Assembly (NCBI RefSeq): GCF_002483305.1
Contig: NZ_DLHQ01000026.1
Location: 200,069-264,068 of the forward strand
Length of the DNA: 64,000 nt
Direction: 5' to 3'
Source: Brevundimonas sp. UBA7664
Lineage (GTDB): Bacteria; Pseudomonadota; Alphaproteobacteria; Caulobacterales; Caulobacteraceae
A program made the translations under genes and the position numbers. The notes beneath the pieces are model-generated. The model worked only from the letters and a program-made list of their open reading frames with translations, had not been told where the DNA came from and ran no database searches. This document shows, in pieces, positions 7,572 through 16,246 of the stretch; positions within the stretch are counted from its first letter, which is position 1, and every line of letters begins with the position of its first letter.

Positions 7572-8769
7572 TGCAGTGGGTCCACAGCCGGTCCATGGCG
7601 CGGACGAGGTCGTCCATCATGGCGTCGGTGTGGTTGGGCGACGGGGTGAAGCGCAGCCGCTCGGTGCCCTTGGGCACGGTCGGATAGTTGATCGGCTGGA
7701 CATAGACGCCGTGCTCTTCCAGCAGCATGTCCGAGATCATCTTGGCGTGGATCGGGTCGCCGACGAACACCGGGACGATGTGGCTGACCGAGTCCATCAC
7801 CGGAATGCCGGCGGCCTTGAAGCGGGCCTTGAGCGTCGCGGCGCGCTCCTGATGCGCCACGCGCACCTCGGGATGGGCCTTGAGCCACCGCACCGAGGCC
7901 AGGGCCCCGGCGGTCAGGGCCGGCGGCAGGGACGTCGTGAAGATGAAGCCCGAGGCCCAGCTGCGCACCGCGTCGATGATCACCGCGTCGGCGGCGATGT
8001 ATCCGCCCATGACGCCGATGGCCTTGCCGAGGGTGCATTCGACGATGTCGATCCCGTCCAGCACGCCGTCGCGCTCGGCCACGCCGGCGCCGGTCGCGCC
8101 GTACAGGCCGACGGCGTGGACCTCGTCGAGATAGGTCAGGGCGCCGTATTTGCGGGCCAGGGCGATGGTGCCGGCCAGGTCGGCGATGTCGCCGTCCATC
8201 GAATAGACGCTCTCGAAGGCGATCAGCTTGGGCGCATCGGCCGGCGCGTCGCGCAGCAGCCGTTCGAGGTGTTCCAGATCATTGTGGGCGAAGATGTGCC
8301 GCTCGCAGCCGCCGTTGCGGATGCCGGCGATCATCGAGGCGTGGTTCAGGCTGTCGGAGAAGACGATCAGGCCGGGCAGGATGCGCTGCAGCGTCGTCAG
8401 GGTCGCCTCGTTGGCGACATAGCCCGAGGTGAAGAGGAGCGCCGCTTCCTTCTGGTGCCAGCTGGCCAGCTCGGCTTCCAGATCGACCGCCGAACGGGTT
8501 GTGCCGGAGATGTTGCGGGTGCCGCCGGCGCCGGCGCCGACCTGGTCGATCTCGGCCTGCATGGCCTCCAGCACCTCGGGGTGCTGGCCCATGCCGAGAT
8601 AGTCGTTAGAACACCAGACGATGACGTCCTGCTCGGCGCCGTCCTCACGACGCCGGATCGCCTTCGGAAACTGGCCGCGCACGCGCTTCAGGTCGGCGAA
8701 GACGCGGTAGCGCCCCTCTCCCTTGACCTGCTCGACGGCGGTCCCGAATGCGGCCTTGTAATCGAACAA
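7543..8769 (-). CDS. hemA: 5-aminolevulinate synthase (TTG start)
   Basis: Condenses glycine and succinyl-CoA to 5-aminolevulinate, the first step of the C4 haem pathway typical of alphaproteobacteria. 408 residues from the TTG at 8769 (LFDYKAAFGTAV, read as Met), which matches the family start. Landmarks are WCSNDYLGMGQHP, GAGAGGTRNISGT, DEVHAVGLYG and the PLP lysine in VECTLGKAIGVMGGYIA. An upstream ATG would add 30 residues unlike the family. Sharing the region with glyA links glycine production and use; hemB, the next enzyme, is 6.5 kb away. Confidence 0.94.
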   Translation of the reverse strand: MFDYKAAFGTAVEQVKGEGRYRVFADLKRVRGQFPKAIRRREDGAEQDVIVWCSNDYLGMGQHPEVLEAMQAEIDQVGAGAGGTRNISGTTRSAVDLEAELASWHQKEAALLFTSGYVANEATLTTLQRILPGLIVFSDSLNHASMIAGIRNGGCERHIFAHNDLEHLERLLRDAPADAPKLIAFESVYSMDGDIADLAGTIALARKYGALTYLDEVHAVGLYGATGAGVAERDGVLDGIDIVECTLGKAIGVMGGYIAADAVIIDAVRSWASGFIFTTSLPPALTAGALASVRWLKAHPEVRVAHQERAATLKARFKAAGIPVMDSVSHIVPVFVGDPIHAKMISDMLLEEHGVYVQPINYPTVPKGTERLRFTPSPNHTDAMMDDLVRAMDRLWTHCNVARLPAVA

Positions 8770-8894
8770 GCGGACAGCTCTGCTGGCGACGAAAACTTGC
8801 CGCGTGATGCGCTGATCAGGCTGATTTGTCCATGAATCCGGCCGGACAAAACGCCGCAAACCCCTAATTGATAACGGTTCTCACAAACTCGACC

Positions 8895-9800
8895 TCAACC
8901 CTTCGGCAGGTCGTCCAGCTTGCCGCGCAGCATCTGCAGGATGGCCGAGAAGTCGCGGCCGCCGTAGCCGAGGCCGTTGAACATCTGGAACAGGGCCTCG
9001 GTCTGGGCCCCCAGCGGCGTCGAGGCGCCGGATTTGGCGGCGGCGTCCTGGGCCAGTTTCAGGTCCTTGAGCATCATCGCCGTGGCGAAGCCGCCGTCAT
9101 AGTTGCGGTTCGAGGGCGCGGTCGGCACCGGGCCCGGCCAGGGATAGTAGGTGGTCGTCGACCAGCTCTGCCCGGACGACTTGGCGACGATGTCGAACAT
9201 CTTGACCGGGTCCAGCCCCAGCTTCTCGGCCAGGCCGATGGCCTCACAGGTGCCCAGCATGGTGATGCCGAGGATCATGTTGTTGCAGATCTTGGCCGCC
9301 TGCCCCGCTCCATGATCACCGGCGCGGAAGGTGGCGCGGCTCATCGGCTCCAGCGCCGCCTCGATGCGGGCGAAGTCGGGCGCGTCGCAGCCGACCATGA
9401 AGGCCAGGGTGCCCGCGTCCGCCGCCATGGTCCCGCCGGACACCGGGGCGTCGGCGATGGCGTAGCCGGCGTCCCGGGCCAGGCCGGCGACCTTGCGGGC
9501 CGTGTCGACGTCGATGGTTGAACAGTCGAGCAGCAGGGTCGACGTCGGCGCCACGCCGATCACCTGCTCCGAATAGACCTTCAGCACATGCTGGCCCGCC
9601 GGCAGCATGGTGATGACGACGTCCGCGTCCCTGACCGCCTCCGCCACCGACCCGACGGGCGTACAGCCGGCGGCGGCGGCGCGGTCCAGCGCGGCCTGCG
9701 ACAGGTCGAAGGCGGCGACGGCGTGACCGGCCTTGGCCTGGTTGGCCGCCATGCCCCCGCCCATGTTGCCGAGGCCGATGAAGGCGATCTTGTGGGTCAT
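8895..9800 (-). CDS. mmsB: 3-hydroxyisobutyrate dehydrogenase
   Basis: NAD-dependent oxidation of 3-hydroxyisobutyrate to methylmalonate semialdehyde in valine breakdown. 301 residues. Rossmann loop GLGNMGGGMAANQAKAGH at the N-terminus, the substrate loop DAPVSGGTMAADAGTL, GDHGAGQAAKICNNM with the conserved catalytic lysine, and the C-terminal KDLKLAQDAA helix. It fits the nearby acyl-CoA dehydrogenase and HIBYL-CoA hydrolase. A 6-bp hairpin (9809-9814 with 9825-9830) covers its GGGAG ribosome site. Confidence 0.94.
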   Translation of the reverse strand: MTHKIAFIGLGNMGGGMAANQAKAGHAVAAFDLSQAALDRAAAAGCTPVGSVAEAVRDADVVITMLPAGQHVLKVYSEQVIGVAPTSTLLLDCSTIDVDTARKVAGLARDAGYAIADAPVSGGTMAADAGTLAFMVGCDAPDFARIEAALEPMSRATFRAGDHGAGQAAKICNNMILGITMLGTCEAIGLAEKLGLDPVKMFDIVAKSSGQSWSTTTYYPWPGPVPTAPSNRNYDGGFATAMMLKDLKLAQDAAAKSGASTPLGAQTEALFQMFNGLGYGGRDFSAILQMLRGKLDDLPKG

Positions 9801-9879
9801 GGCGACGTCTCCCGATTGCTTTGGCGGGAGGGTTAGCCGCTCGCCGACGCCGTCGCCAGCACCCGTAGAGGGTTTTTGA

Positions 9880-10632
9880 TCAGCCCGGCTTCCTGAAGCG
9901 CAGCGTGAACTGGCTGGTGCGGCCCCGGATCGCAGGGGCGAAGACGCTGGCGGTCAGGGGATCGTCGGGGTTGGCCAACAGGTCGCTCTCTCCGTCCAGC
10001 ACGAAGCCGGCGCCGGTGATGGCGTCGATGACCGCCCGCCGCTCGATCCGGTGCTGCTGTCCCGCGCCGCCCAGCCCGGTCCCGGCGGCCGCATGGTGGT
10101 CGATCACCAGATAGATCCCGCCCGGCTTCAGCGCCGCGAACACCGCCCGGTCGAAGGCGGCGCCCGTGCCATCGGCGGCGAACGGGCCGTAGAGGTCGTG
10201 GTAGTTCTGGACCGTGAAGACCAGATCCAGCGGCTCGGGCGCGGCGAAGTCACGGGTCGGGGCCGAGACGACGCTGACATTGCCCATGCCGGGCTCCGCC
10301 GCCGCGGCCTGGATTTCGGTCAGGAAGGCCGGCCGCATCCGCACGATCTCGGCCGGCTGATACGCCAGCACATGGCCGGCCGGCCCCACCGAGCGGGCGA
10401 GGATGCGGGTGAAATAGCCGCCGCCCGGCATATATTCGCCGACCCGCCAGCCTTCGTGGACGCCGGCGAAGGCCAGGACTTCAGCCGGTAGGCGCGAGGC
10501 GTCACGCTGCCGGTCCGTCTCCGGTCTTCCCGCGTCGGCGACCGCGGCCCGGATATGAGACCCGGCCTCCTGCGCCGCCGCCGGGGCGATGAAGGCCAGA
10601 AGAGCGGTCAGAATCAGGACGGATCGGCGCAT
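9880..10632 (-). CDS. Exported methyltransferase-like protein, copy 1 (COG4798-like)
   Basis: 250 residues. Signal peptide MRRSVLILTALLAFIAPAAAQ, then a Rossmann-type domain with VGEYMPGGGYFTRILARSVGP in the place of SAM motif I, LDLVFTVQNYHDLYG at motif IV and LKPGGIYLVIDHHA at motif V/VI. It is homologous to the next two genes along its whole length; all three end in an RFRKPG tail. The fold is that of class I SAM methyltransferases, yet the signal peptide directs it out of the cytoplasm where SAM is not known to occur. The real activity is open. Confidence 0.8.
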   Translation of the reverse strand: MRRSVLILTALLAFIAPAAAQEAGSHIRAAVADAGRPETDRQRDASRLPAEVLAFAGVHEGWRVGEYMPGGGYFTRILARSVGPAGHVLAYQPAEIVRMRPAFLTEIQAAAAEPGMGNVSVVSAPTRDFAAPEPLDLVFTVQNYHDLYGPFAADGTGAAFDRAVFAALKPGGIYLVIDHHAAAGTGLGGAGQQHRIERRAVIDAITGAGFVLDGESDLLANPDDPLTASVFAPAIRGRTSQFTLRFRKPG

Positions 10633-10636
10633 CGTC

Positions 10637-11404
10637 TCAGCCCGGCTTGCGGAACCGCAGCATGAACTGGCTGGTGCGGCCCCGGATCGAGGCGTCGAAG
10701 ACGCTGGCGGTGCGGGGATCCTCGGCATTGGCCAGGATGGCGCTCTCTCCGTCGAGCACGAAGCCGGCGGCGAGCACCTCGCGTTTGACGGCTTCAACGT
10801 CGATGCGGTGGACCGTGTCGGCCGCGGTCAGGGGCGCGCCGGCGACCGCGTGGTGGTCGATGACGACATACAGACCGCCCGGCTTCAGGGCGCGGAAGAC
10901 GGCGGCGTTGACGCGCGAGGCTGTGTCGGCCGGGGCGATGTTCAGGTGCAGGTCGTGATAATTCTGGGCGGTGAAGACCAGGTCCAGCCCCATCGGAAAG
11001 TCCGGCGCGCCCATCGATGAGCGAATTCCGTCCACATTGGCCAGGGCGTCGACCGCCGTCAGGCTTTCGCCATAGCTGGCCTGAAAGGCGATGAACTCGG
11101 CCGGCTGCCAGGCCGTGACCCGACCCCCGGGCCCGACGGCGGCGGAGAAGATGCGGGTGAAATAGCCCCCGCCGATGATCATGTCGGCGATCTTCTGCCC
11201 CGGCCGGACCCGGGCGAAGGCGAGGGTCTCGGCGGTGTGGCGCGCTTCGTCGCGGGCGCGGTCATCGGCGGGTCGCGAGGATCCGGCCAGGGCCGCGGCG
11301 TAGTCGGCGGGCGCGGGCGGCGCGCCTTCGCCCATGGCGCCCATGCAGGCCGCCGAGGACAGGGCGAGGGCCGCCACGGCCGCGAGCATGATGGAACGAC
11401 GCAT
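10637..11404 (-). CDS. Exported methyltransferase-like protein, copy 2
   Basis: 255 residues, 4 bp before copy 1 and clearly paralogous (the shared segment RGRTSQF.LRFRKPG is nearly identical). The N-terminus MRRSIMLAAVAALALSSAACMG is hydrophobic with a Cys after SSAA; the lipobox is imperfect, so either a lipoprotein or a simple secreted protein. It has IADMIIGGGYFTRIFSAAVGPGG, DLVFTAQNYHDLHL and ALKPGGLYVVIDHHA. Substrate unknown. The short spacing says copies 2 and 1 are one transcript. Confidence 0.8.
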   Translation of the reverse strand: MRRSIMLAAVAALALSSAACMGAMGEGAPPAPADYAAALAGSSRPADDRARDEARHTAETLAFARVRPGQKIADMIIGGGYFTRIFSAAVGPGGRVTAWQPAEFIAFQASYGESLTAVDALANVDGIRSSMGAPDFPMGLDLVFTAQNYHDLHLNIAPADTASRVNAAVFRALKPGGLYVVIDHHAVAGAPLTAADTVHRIDVEAVKREVLAAGFVLDGESAILANAEDPRTASVFDASIRGRTSQFMLRFRKPG

Positions 11405-11456
11405 CAGAATCTCCCCTTGCGCCCGGACGGCGCGGATGGCGCAACCCGGGCCGGTC

Positions 11457-12242
11457 TCAGCCGGGTTTGCGGAAGCGATAGACGAACTGGTCGGTCCGGC
11501 CGCGGATGGCCGCATCGAAGACATTGATGGTGCGGTCGTCTTCGGGATTGGCCACGGCGGTGGATTCGCCGTCGAAGACGAAGCCCGCCGCCTCGACCTC
11601 GCGGCGCAGGAAGGCGCCCTCGATCCGGTGCAGCGACTGGACCTCCGTATTGGTCGTGCCTGCGCGTCCGGAATGGTCGATGACGATGTAATATCCGCCG
11701 GGCTTCAGGGCCGCGAAGACGGCGCGGTTCATCTCCGCGACGTCCACCCCGAAGGCCGGGATGTGGAAGTCGTGGTACTCTTGGGCCATGAAGATCATGT
11801 CCAGCGGCTCCGGAAAGCTCATGGAATCCAGATCGCCGTTGAGCCGCGTCACATTCGGATAGGCGGCGGCCAGGGCGTCGCCGAACGCGTTCTCACGCGC
11901 GGCGGTCCGGTTGGGCACGAAGGCGTAGACCCTGCCCGTATCGCCGGCGACGCGGGCGAACAGCCGGGTGAAGTATCCCTCCTCCGGGCGGATGTCGGCG
12001 ATCTTCTGACCGGGCGCGACCATGGCGAAGGCCAGCATCCGGTCGGGATGCCGCAGCGGATCACGCGCGACCTCATCCGCCGGACGCAGGGGATCGACGA
12101 TGGCCGCGCGTTGCAGCTCGGCCAGGGCCAGGGCCTGGTAGGTGCGGGTCGCCTGACGGTCGCCGCGCCCGGCCCAGGGCTCCGAGGCGCAGCCGCCCAG
12201 CGAGACGGCGATGACGGCGGCGGCGAGCAGCGATTTCAGCAT
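11457..12242 (-). CDS. Lipoprotein methyltransferase-like protein, copy 3
   Basis: 261 residues, the most diverged of the three. It has a good lipobox (SLGGC at about residues 14-18), so a lipid-anchored envelope protein. Domain features parallel its neighbours: KIADIRPEEGYFTRLFARVAG, DMIFMAQEYHDFHI, ALKPGGYYIVIDHSG and the RFRKPG tail. The glycine triad of the other copies is PEEG here, so SAM binding is doubtful. It is probably first in the three-gene set, with 52 bp to copy 2. Confidence 0.8.
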   Translation of the reverse strand: MLKSLLAAAVIAVSLGGCASEPWAGRGDRQATRTYQALALAELQRAAIVDPLRPADEVARDPLRHPDRMLAFAMVAPGQKIADIRPEEGYFTRLFARVAGDTGRVYAFVPNRTAARENAFGDALAAAYPNVTRLNGDLDSMSFPEPLDMIFMAQEYHDFHIPAFGVDVAEMNRAVFAALKPGGYYIVIDHSGRAGTTNTEVQSLHRIEGAFLRREVEAAGFVFDGESTAVANPEDDRTINVFDAAIRGRTDQFVYRFRKPG

Positions 12243-12304
12243 GACGGTCCCCGGAAGCGATGGCCAAGCTACGCCCCGAATGTACCGGCGATGCAAGGGC
12301 CGAT

Positions 12305-13357
12305 CTAGGCCAGAGGCGTCCATTCCTGCCCCGCCGGCAGGGGCGCGAACAGGCGATCGAGGTCGGCCTCGCTGACGCCCGACAGGTCGGCGGGCGACCA
12401 GTTCGGCGTATTGTCCTTGTCCACCACCACGGCGCGGACGCCTTCCTGGAAGTCGTGGGTCCGGACCACGCGACCGCCGAGCCGGTATTCCAGCGCCATG
12501 TTCCCGGCGAAGGTGGGCATGGCCGCGCCGAGCCGCAGTTGCCGCAGCGTGACCTTGAGCGATTGCGGCGACTTGGTCTTCAGCGTCGCCAGCTGGGCCA
12601 GCGCCCAGTCCGAGCCGTCCGCCGCCAGCGCGGCGAAGATCTCCTCCACCGTATCAAAGGCGAACAGACGGTCGATGGCGGCCAGATGGGCCTCGACGGG
12701 AGCTTCGCCCGGGTCCGCCTCAAGACCGTCGGCGACGTCGATCGGATGGGCCGGATCGGCGGCGAGGATGAGACGGAAGGCGTCCAGCGCGTCCGCCGGC
12801 AGAAAGTGGCTGTGGATGCCGAGGAAGACCGTGTCCGCCGCCTTGAGCCGCGCCCCGGTCAGGGCCAGCCAGACGCCGGTCTGCCCGGGCAGGCGCGGCA
12901 GGAACCAGCCGCCGCCGACGTCGGGGAACAGGCCGATGCCGGTCTCGGGCATGGCGTAGGTGGTGCGTTCGGTGGCGATGCGGACGTCGGCCGGCTCGCT
13001 GATCCCCACGCCGCCGCCCATGACGATGCCGTCGACGATCGCGGTGATCGGCTTGGGGTATTCGAACATCAGATGGTTCAGTCGGTACTCGACCTTGAAG
13101 AAGGCCTTCGCCTCCGAGGCGTCCCCCGCCCCGCTTTCGGCGATCATCCGGATGTCGCCGCCGGCGCAGAAGCCACGCTCGCCGGCATGGTCGATCAGCA
13201 CGGATTTGACGGCATCGTCTTCGCGCCAGGCCAGCAGGGCCTCGGTCATCGCCTCGCACATGGCGCGGTTCAGCGCGTGCAGCGCCTTCGGCCGGTTCAG
13301 GGTGATGCGGCCCACGCCGGATTCGACGCGGGCCAGGACTTCGGATTCGGCGCTCAT
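12305..13357 (-). CDS. 3-hydroxyisobutyryl-CoA hydrolase (enoyl-CoA hydratase family)
   Basis: 350 residues; crotonase fold. Frees 3-hydroxyisobutyrate from its CoA ester in valine catabolism, giving the substrate of the mmsB product. Oxyanion-hole segments are RGFCAGGDIRM (about 61-71) and DGIVMGGGVGIS (about 109-120), and ETGIGLFPDVGGGWFLPRL carries the acidic residue typical of the hydrolase branch. The long C-terminal part with EYRLGGRVVRTHDFQEGVRAVVVDKD separates it from plain enoyl-CoA hydratases. Confidence 0.9.
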   Translation of the reverse strand: MSAESEVLARVESGVGRITLNRPKALHALNRAMCEAMTEALLAWREDDAVKSVLIDHAGERGFCAGGDIRMIAESGAGDASEAKAFFKVEYRLNHLMFEYPKPITAIVDGIVMGGGVGISEPADVRIATERTTYAMPETGIGLFPDVGGGWFLPRLPGQTGVWLALTGARLKAADTVFLGIHSHFLPADALDAFRLILAADPAHPIDVADGLEADPGEAPVEAHLAAIDRLFAFDTVEEIFAALAADGSDWALAQLATLKTKSPQSLKVTLRQLRLGAAMPTFAGNMALEYRLGGRVVRTHDFQEGVRAVVVDKDNTPNWSPADLSGVSEADLDRLFAPLPAGQEWTPLA

Positions 13358-13406
13358 GCGGCAGCGTCTAGGGGGCTGACGCGCACGGGTCCAGTGCCGC
13401 GGGCCT

Positions 13407-13772
13407 TTAGTCGGGCCACGCCGTGGGCTCGCAGGGCTGGGCGCCGGCGCAAGCCCATATCAGGAATGTCGTGGTGTCGCCGGGCTGGATCAGGCCTTGC
13501 TGGATACGACTGCCCGGAAGCCGCCTCATGACCTCGCGGCCGAAGCGCGTCCTGCGGGGCGAAACCCGGTCAATGCGGCAGTCCAGAAGGCGGCCTTCGT
13601 CACCCGCCGTGCAGGTTATCAGCGCCTGAACGACCCCGCTTTCGCCCTCGGGATAGTCGGGAATCGGTCGCCGTTCCCACGCCGGCGCGCCCCACTGACG
13701 CGGCTCCCTCAGTTCCCCGGCCGGATCTTGAGGCGCTGCGAACAGGGTCGCAGCCATCAACAGTTCGATCAT
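13407..13772 (-). CDS. Small secreted protein, possibly TonB C-terminal-like
   Basis: 121 residues with a short signal (MIELLMAATLFAAPQ). The mature part, PIPDYPEGESGVVQALITCTAGDEGRLLDC followed by a late hydrophobic strand, follows the strand-turn-strand order of the TonB C-terminal domain (P-x-YP, then G-x-V, then a D-G-R loop). Four cysteines could form two disulfides in the periplasm. It sits between the hydrolase and the acyl-CoA dehydrogenase with no clear link to valine use. Family call tentative. Confidence 0.6.
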   Translation of the reverse strand: MIELLMAATLFAAPQDPAGELREPRQWGAPAWERRPIPDYPEGESGVVQALITCTAGDEGRLLDCRIDRVSPRRTRFGREVMRRLPGSRIQQGLIQPGDTTTFLIWACAGAQPCEPTAWPD

Positions 13773-13794
13773 TCGCCAGTCTCCCGCCTACTGC

Positions 13795-14934
13795 CTACTG
13801 CCGCAACATCTCCCGCGCCGTGATCACCCGCATGATCTCGTTGGTGCCCTCGAGAATCCGGTGCACCCGCAGATCGCGCACGATCCGCTCCAGCGGATAG
13901 TCCTTCAGATAGCCGTAGCCGCCGTGCAGCTGCAGGGCCTCGTCGGCGATCTGGAAACAGGCGTCCGTGGCGAACCGCTTGGCCATGGCGCACCATTTGG
14001 TCGCCTCGGGGTGGCGCGTGTCCAGCGCCCAGGCGCCGCGCAGCACCAGCAGGCGGCAGGCCTCCAGCTGGGTCGCCATATCGGCCAGTTTGAACTGGGT
14101 ATTCTGGAAGTCTGACAAAGGCTTGCCGAACTGTTTTCGCGTCGTGACGTAGGCTTGGGTCGTCTCCAGCGCCAGCCGCGCCCCGCCCAGCGAACAGGCG
14201 GCGATGTTCAGCCGGCCGCCGTCCAGACCCATCATGGCGTAGCGGAAGCCGTCGCCTTCCTTGCCCAGCAGATTGGCCGCCGGGATGCGGCAGTCGTCAA
14301 AGGCGACGATGGCCGTGGGCTGGCTGTTCCAGCCCATCTTCCTCTCCTGCGCGCCGAAGCTCAGGCCCGGCGCGTCCTTCTCGACCACGAAGGTGGAGAT
14401 CCCCTTGGGCCCGTCCTGTCCGGTCCGGGCCATGACCACATAGACGTCGGACGTCCCCGCCCCCGAGATGAAGGCCTTGGAGCCGTTCAGCACCCAGTGA
14501 TCGCCGTCCAGCTTCGCCGTGGTGCGCAGGCCCGCTGCATCCGACCCGGAACCCGGCTCGGTCAGGCAGTAGCTGGCGATCAGCTCCATGGTCGTCAGCC
14601 GCGGCACATAGCGGCCGCGCAGCTCGTCCGACCCGAATTTGTCGATCATCCACGTCGCCATGTTGTGGATCGAGATGAAGGCCGCGGTGGAGACGTCGCC
14701 GCGCGACAACTCCTCGAAGATCAGCGCCGCCTCGACCCGGCCCAGGGCCATGCCGCCGTGCTCCTCGCCGGTGTAGATGCCGCAGAAGCCCATTTCGGCG
14801 GCGTGTTTCATCACCTCGACGGGGAAATGTTTGGTCTCGTCCCATTCGGCGCTGTGCGGGGCCAGTTCGGCCTCGGCAAACTGCCGGGCCGCATCCTGGA
14901 TGGCGCGCTGGTCGTCGTTGAGGGCGAAGTCCAT
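13795..14934 (-). CDS. Acyl-CoA dehydrogenase, likely isobutyryl-CoA dehydrogenase
   Basis: FAD enzyme that inserts the alpha-beta double bond in an acyl-CoA. 379 residues from MDFALNDDQRAIQ. Landmarks are CLTEPGSGSDAAGL (FAD/substrate loop), WVLNGSKAFISGAG, GLDGGRLNIAACSLGGA, RKQFGKPLSDFQ and the C-terminal LHGGYGYLKDYPLERIVRD with RILEGTNEIMR holding the likely base Glu. The adjacent HIBYL-CoA hydrolase and mmsB genes suggest the isobutyryl-CoA step of valine breakdown; substrate cannot be fixed from sequence alone. Confidence 0.9.
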   Translation of the reverse strand: MDFALNDDQRAIQDAARQFAEAELAPHSAEWDETKHFPVEVMKHAAEMGFCGIYTGEEHGGMALGRVEAALIFEELSRGDVSTAAFISIHNMATWMIDKFGSDELRGRYVPRLTTMELIASYCLTEPGSGSDAAGLRTTAKLDGDHWVLNGSKAFISGAGTSDVYVVMARTGQDGPKGISTFVVEKDAPGLSFGAQERKMGWNSQPTAIVAFDDCRIPAANLLGKEGDGFRYAMMGLDGGRLNIAACSLGGARLALETTQAYVTTRKQFGKPLSDFQNTQFKLADMATQLEACRLLVLRGAWALDTRHPEATKWCAMAKRFATDACFQIADEALQLHGGYGYLKDYPLERIVRDLRVHRILEGTNEIMRVITAREMLRQ

Positions 14935-15244
14935 GAAAGCTCCCGTCGCGTCGGCGGCCTCTGCCGGACCGTTCGCCGTGCTTCTAGCCAACCGCTCGCG
15001 CGGCGTCACCCACAACCCAACGTCCGATTCTGACGCAGCGACGTGCCAGCCTGTTCGCCGTCAGCCGGTGTAGAGGCGCACGAAGCGAACGGTGTGAACG
15101 GTGTGAACGGTATTTTCCGGACAGACACGGCGCGTTCTTCGTACGGCTCGCGCCGCGCTTTTCACTTCGGAACCGGCCGGCGCAGGCAGGTCAAACGCTT
15201 CGCAGCCTGTTTTCCCCGACCTCCAACCCGCCTATGACCCCTGC
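14935..15244. promoter_or_regulatory. Divergent spacer between acyl-CoA dehydrogenase gene and hemB
   Basis: 310 bp without a convincing gene; short frames here look like chance. It must carry both promoters. The only structure I see is three head-to-tail 9-bp units (GAACGGTGT, GAACGGTGT, GAACGGTAT) at 15087-15113. Confidence 0.5.
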
Positions 15245-16246
15245 ATGACCCAGCCTTTCGCCCCCGCCGCCTTTCCCTACGCCCGTCCCCGCCGCCTGCG
15301 CAGCAGCCCGTGGGTGCGCCGGCTGGTGGCCGAGACCGTCCTGACGCCCGCCGATCTGGTCTGGCCGCTGATCGTCCACGACGGCGCCGAGGACCGCATT
15401 GCGGTCGCGTCCATGCCCGGCGTCTTCCGCCTGTCGCCGAAAGCCGCCGCCGCCGCCGCCGTCGAGGCCCGCGACCTCGGCATTCCCGCCGTGGCCCTGT
15501 TTCCCAATGTCGACGGAGCCATCAAGGACGCCATCGGCACGGGCGCGACCGACCCGGACGGCCTGATCCCCGCCTGTATCAAGGCCATCAAGGACGCGGC
15601 CCCGGAGATCGGCGTCATCACCGACGTGGCGCTGGACTGCTACACCGACCACGGCCACGACGGCGTGGTCGAGGACGGCCGTATCCTCAATGACGCCAGC
15701 CTCGAGCGCCTCGCCGAACAGGCCTTCATTCACGCCCATGCGGGCGCCGATGTGGTCGCCCCCTCGGATATGATGGACGGCCGGGTGCAGGCCATCCGCG
15801 AGGCGCTGGAGGCGAACGGCTTCCACGACACCCTGATCCTGTCCTACGCCGCCAAATACGCCTCGGCCTTCTACGGCCCCTATCGCGACGCCGTCGGGTC
15901 CGCGAAAGCGCTGACCGGCGACAAGAAGACCTACCAGATGGACTACGCCAACTCCGACGAGGCCCTGCGCGAGGTGGCCATGGACATCGCCGAGGGCGCC
16001 GACGCGGTCATGGTCAAGCCGGGGATGCTGTATCTCGATATTGTTCAGCGGGTTAGCGAGACATTCAAAGTTCCCACCTTCGCCTACCAGGTGTCGGGAG
16101 AGTACGCGATGATGCGGGCCGCCATGGCCAATGGCTGGCTTGAGGAGGACCGCGCCATCCTCGAAAGCCTGCATGCGTTCAAGCGCGCGGGCGGTGCCGG
16201 GGTCCTGACCTATTTCGCCCCCCAGGCGGCGCGGCTGCTGGGCTAG
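15245..16246 (+). CDS. hemB: Delta-aminolevulinic acid dehydratase (porphobilinogen synthase)
   Basis: Joins two 5-aminolevulinate molecules to porphobilinogen. 333 residues. Landmarks are RPRRLRSSPWVRRLV, VALFPNVDGAIKD, the metal segment DVALDCYTDHGHDGVV, the Schiff-base lysines near YAAKYASAFYGPYRDA and MVKPGMLYLDIV. In the metal segment the first and third zinc-type cysteines are replaced by Asp, which points to the Mg/monovalent-cation type usual in alphaproteobacteria. The stop overlaps the convergent MBL gene stop within one CTAG. Confidence 0.96.
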   Translation: MTQPFAPAAFPYARPRRLRSSPWVRRLVAETVLTPADLVWPLIVHDGAEDRIAVASMPGVFRLSPKAAAAAAVEARDLGIPAVALFPNVDGAIKDAIGTGATDPDGLIPACIKAIKDAAPEIGVITDVALDCYTDHGHDGVVEDGRILNDASLERLAEQAFIHAHAGADVVAPSDMMDGRVQAIREALEANGFHDTLILSYAAKYASAFYGPYRDAVGSAKALTGDKKTYQMDYANSDEALREVAMDIAEGADAVMVKPGMLYLDIVQRVSETFKVPTFAYQVSGEYAMMRAAMANGWLEEDRAILESLHAFKRAGGAGVLTYFAPQAARLLG

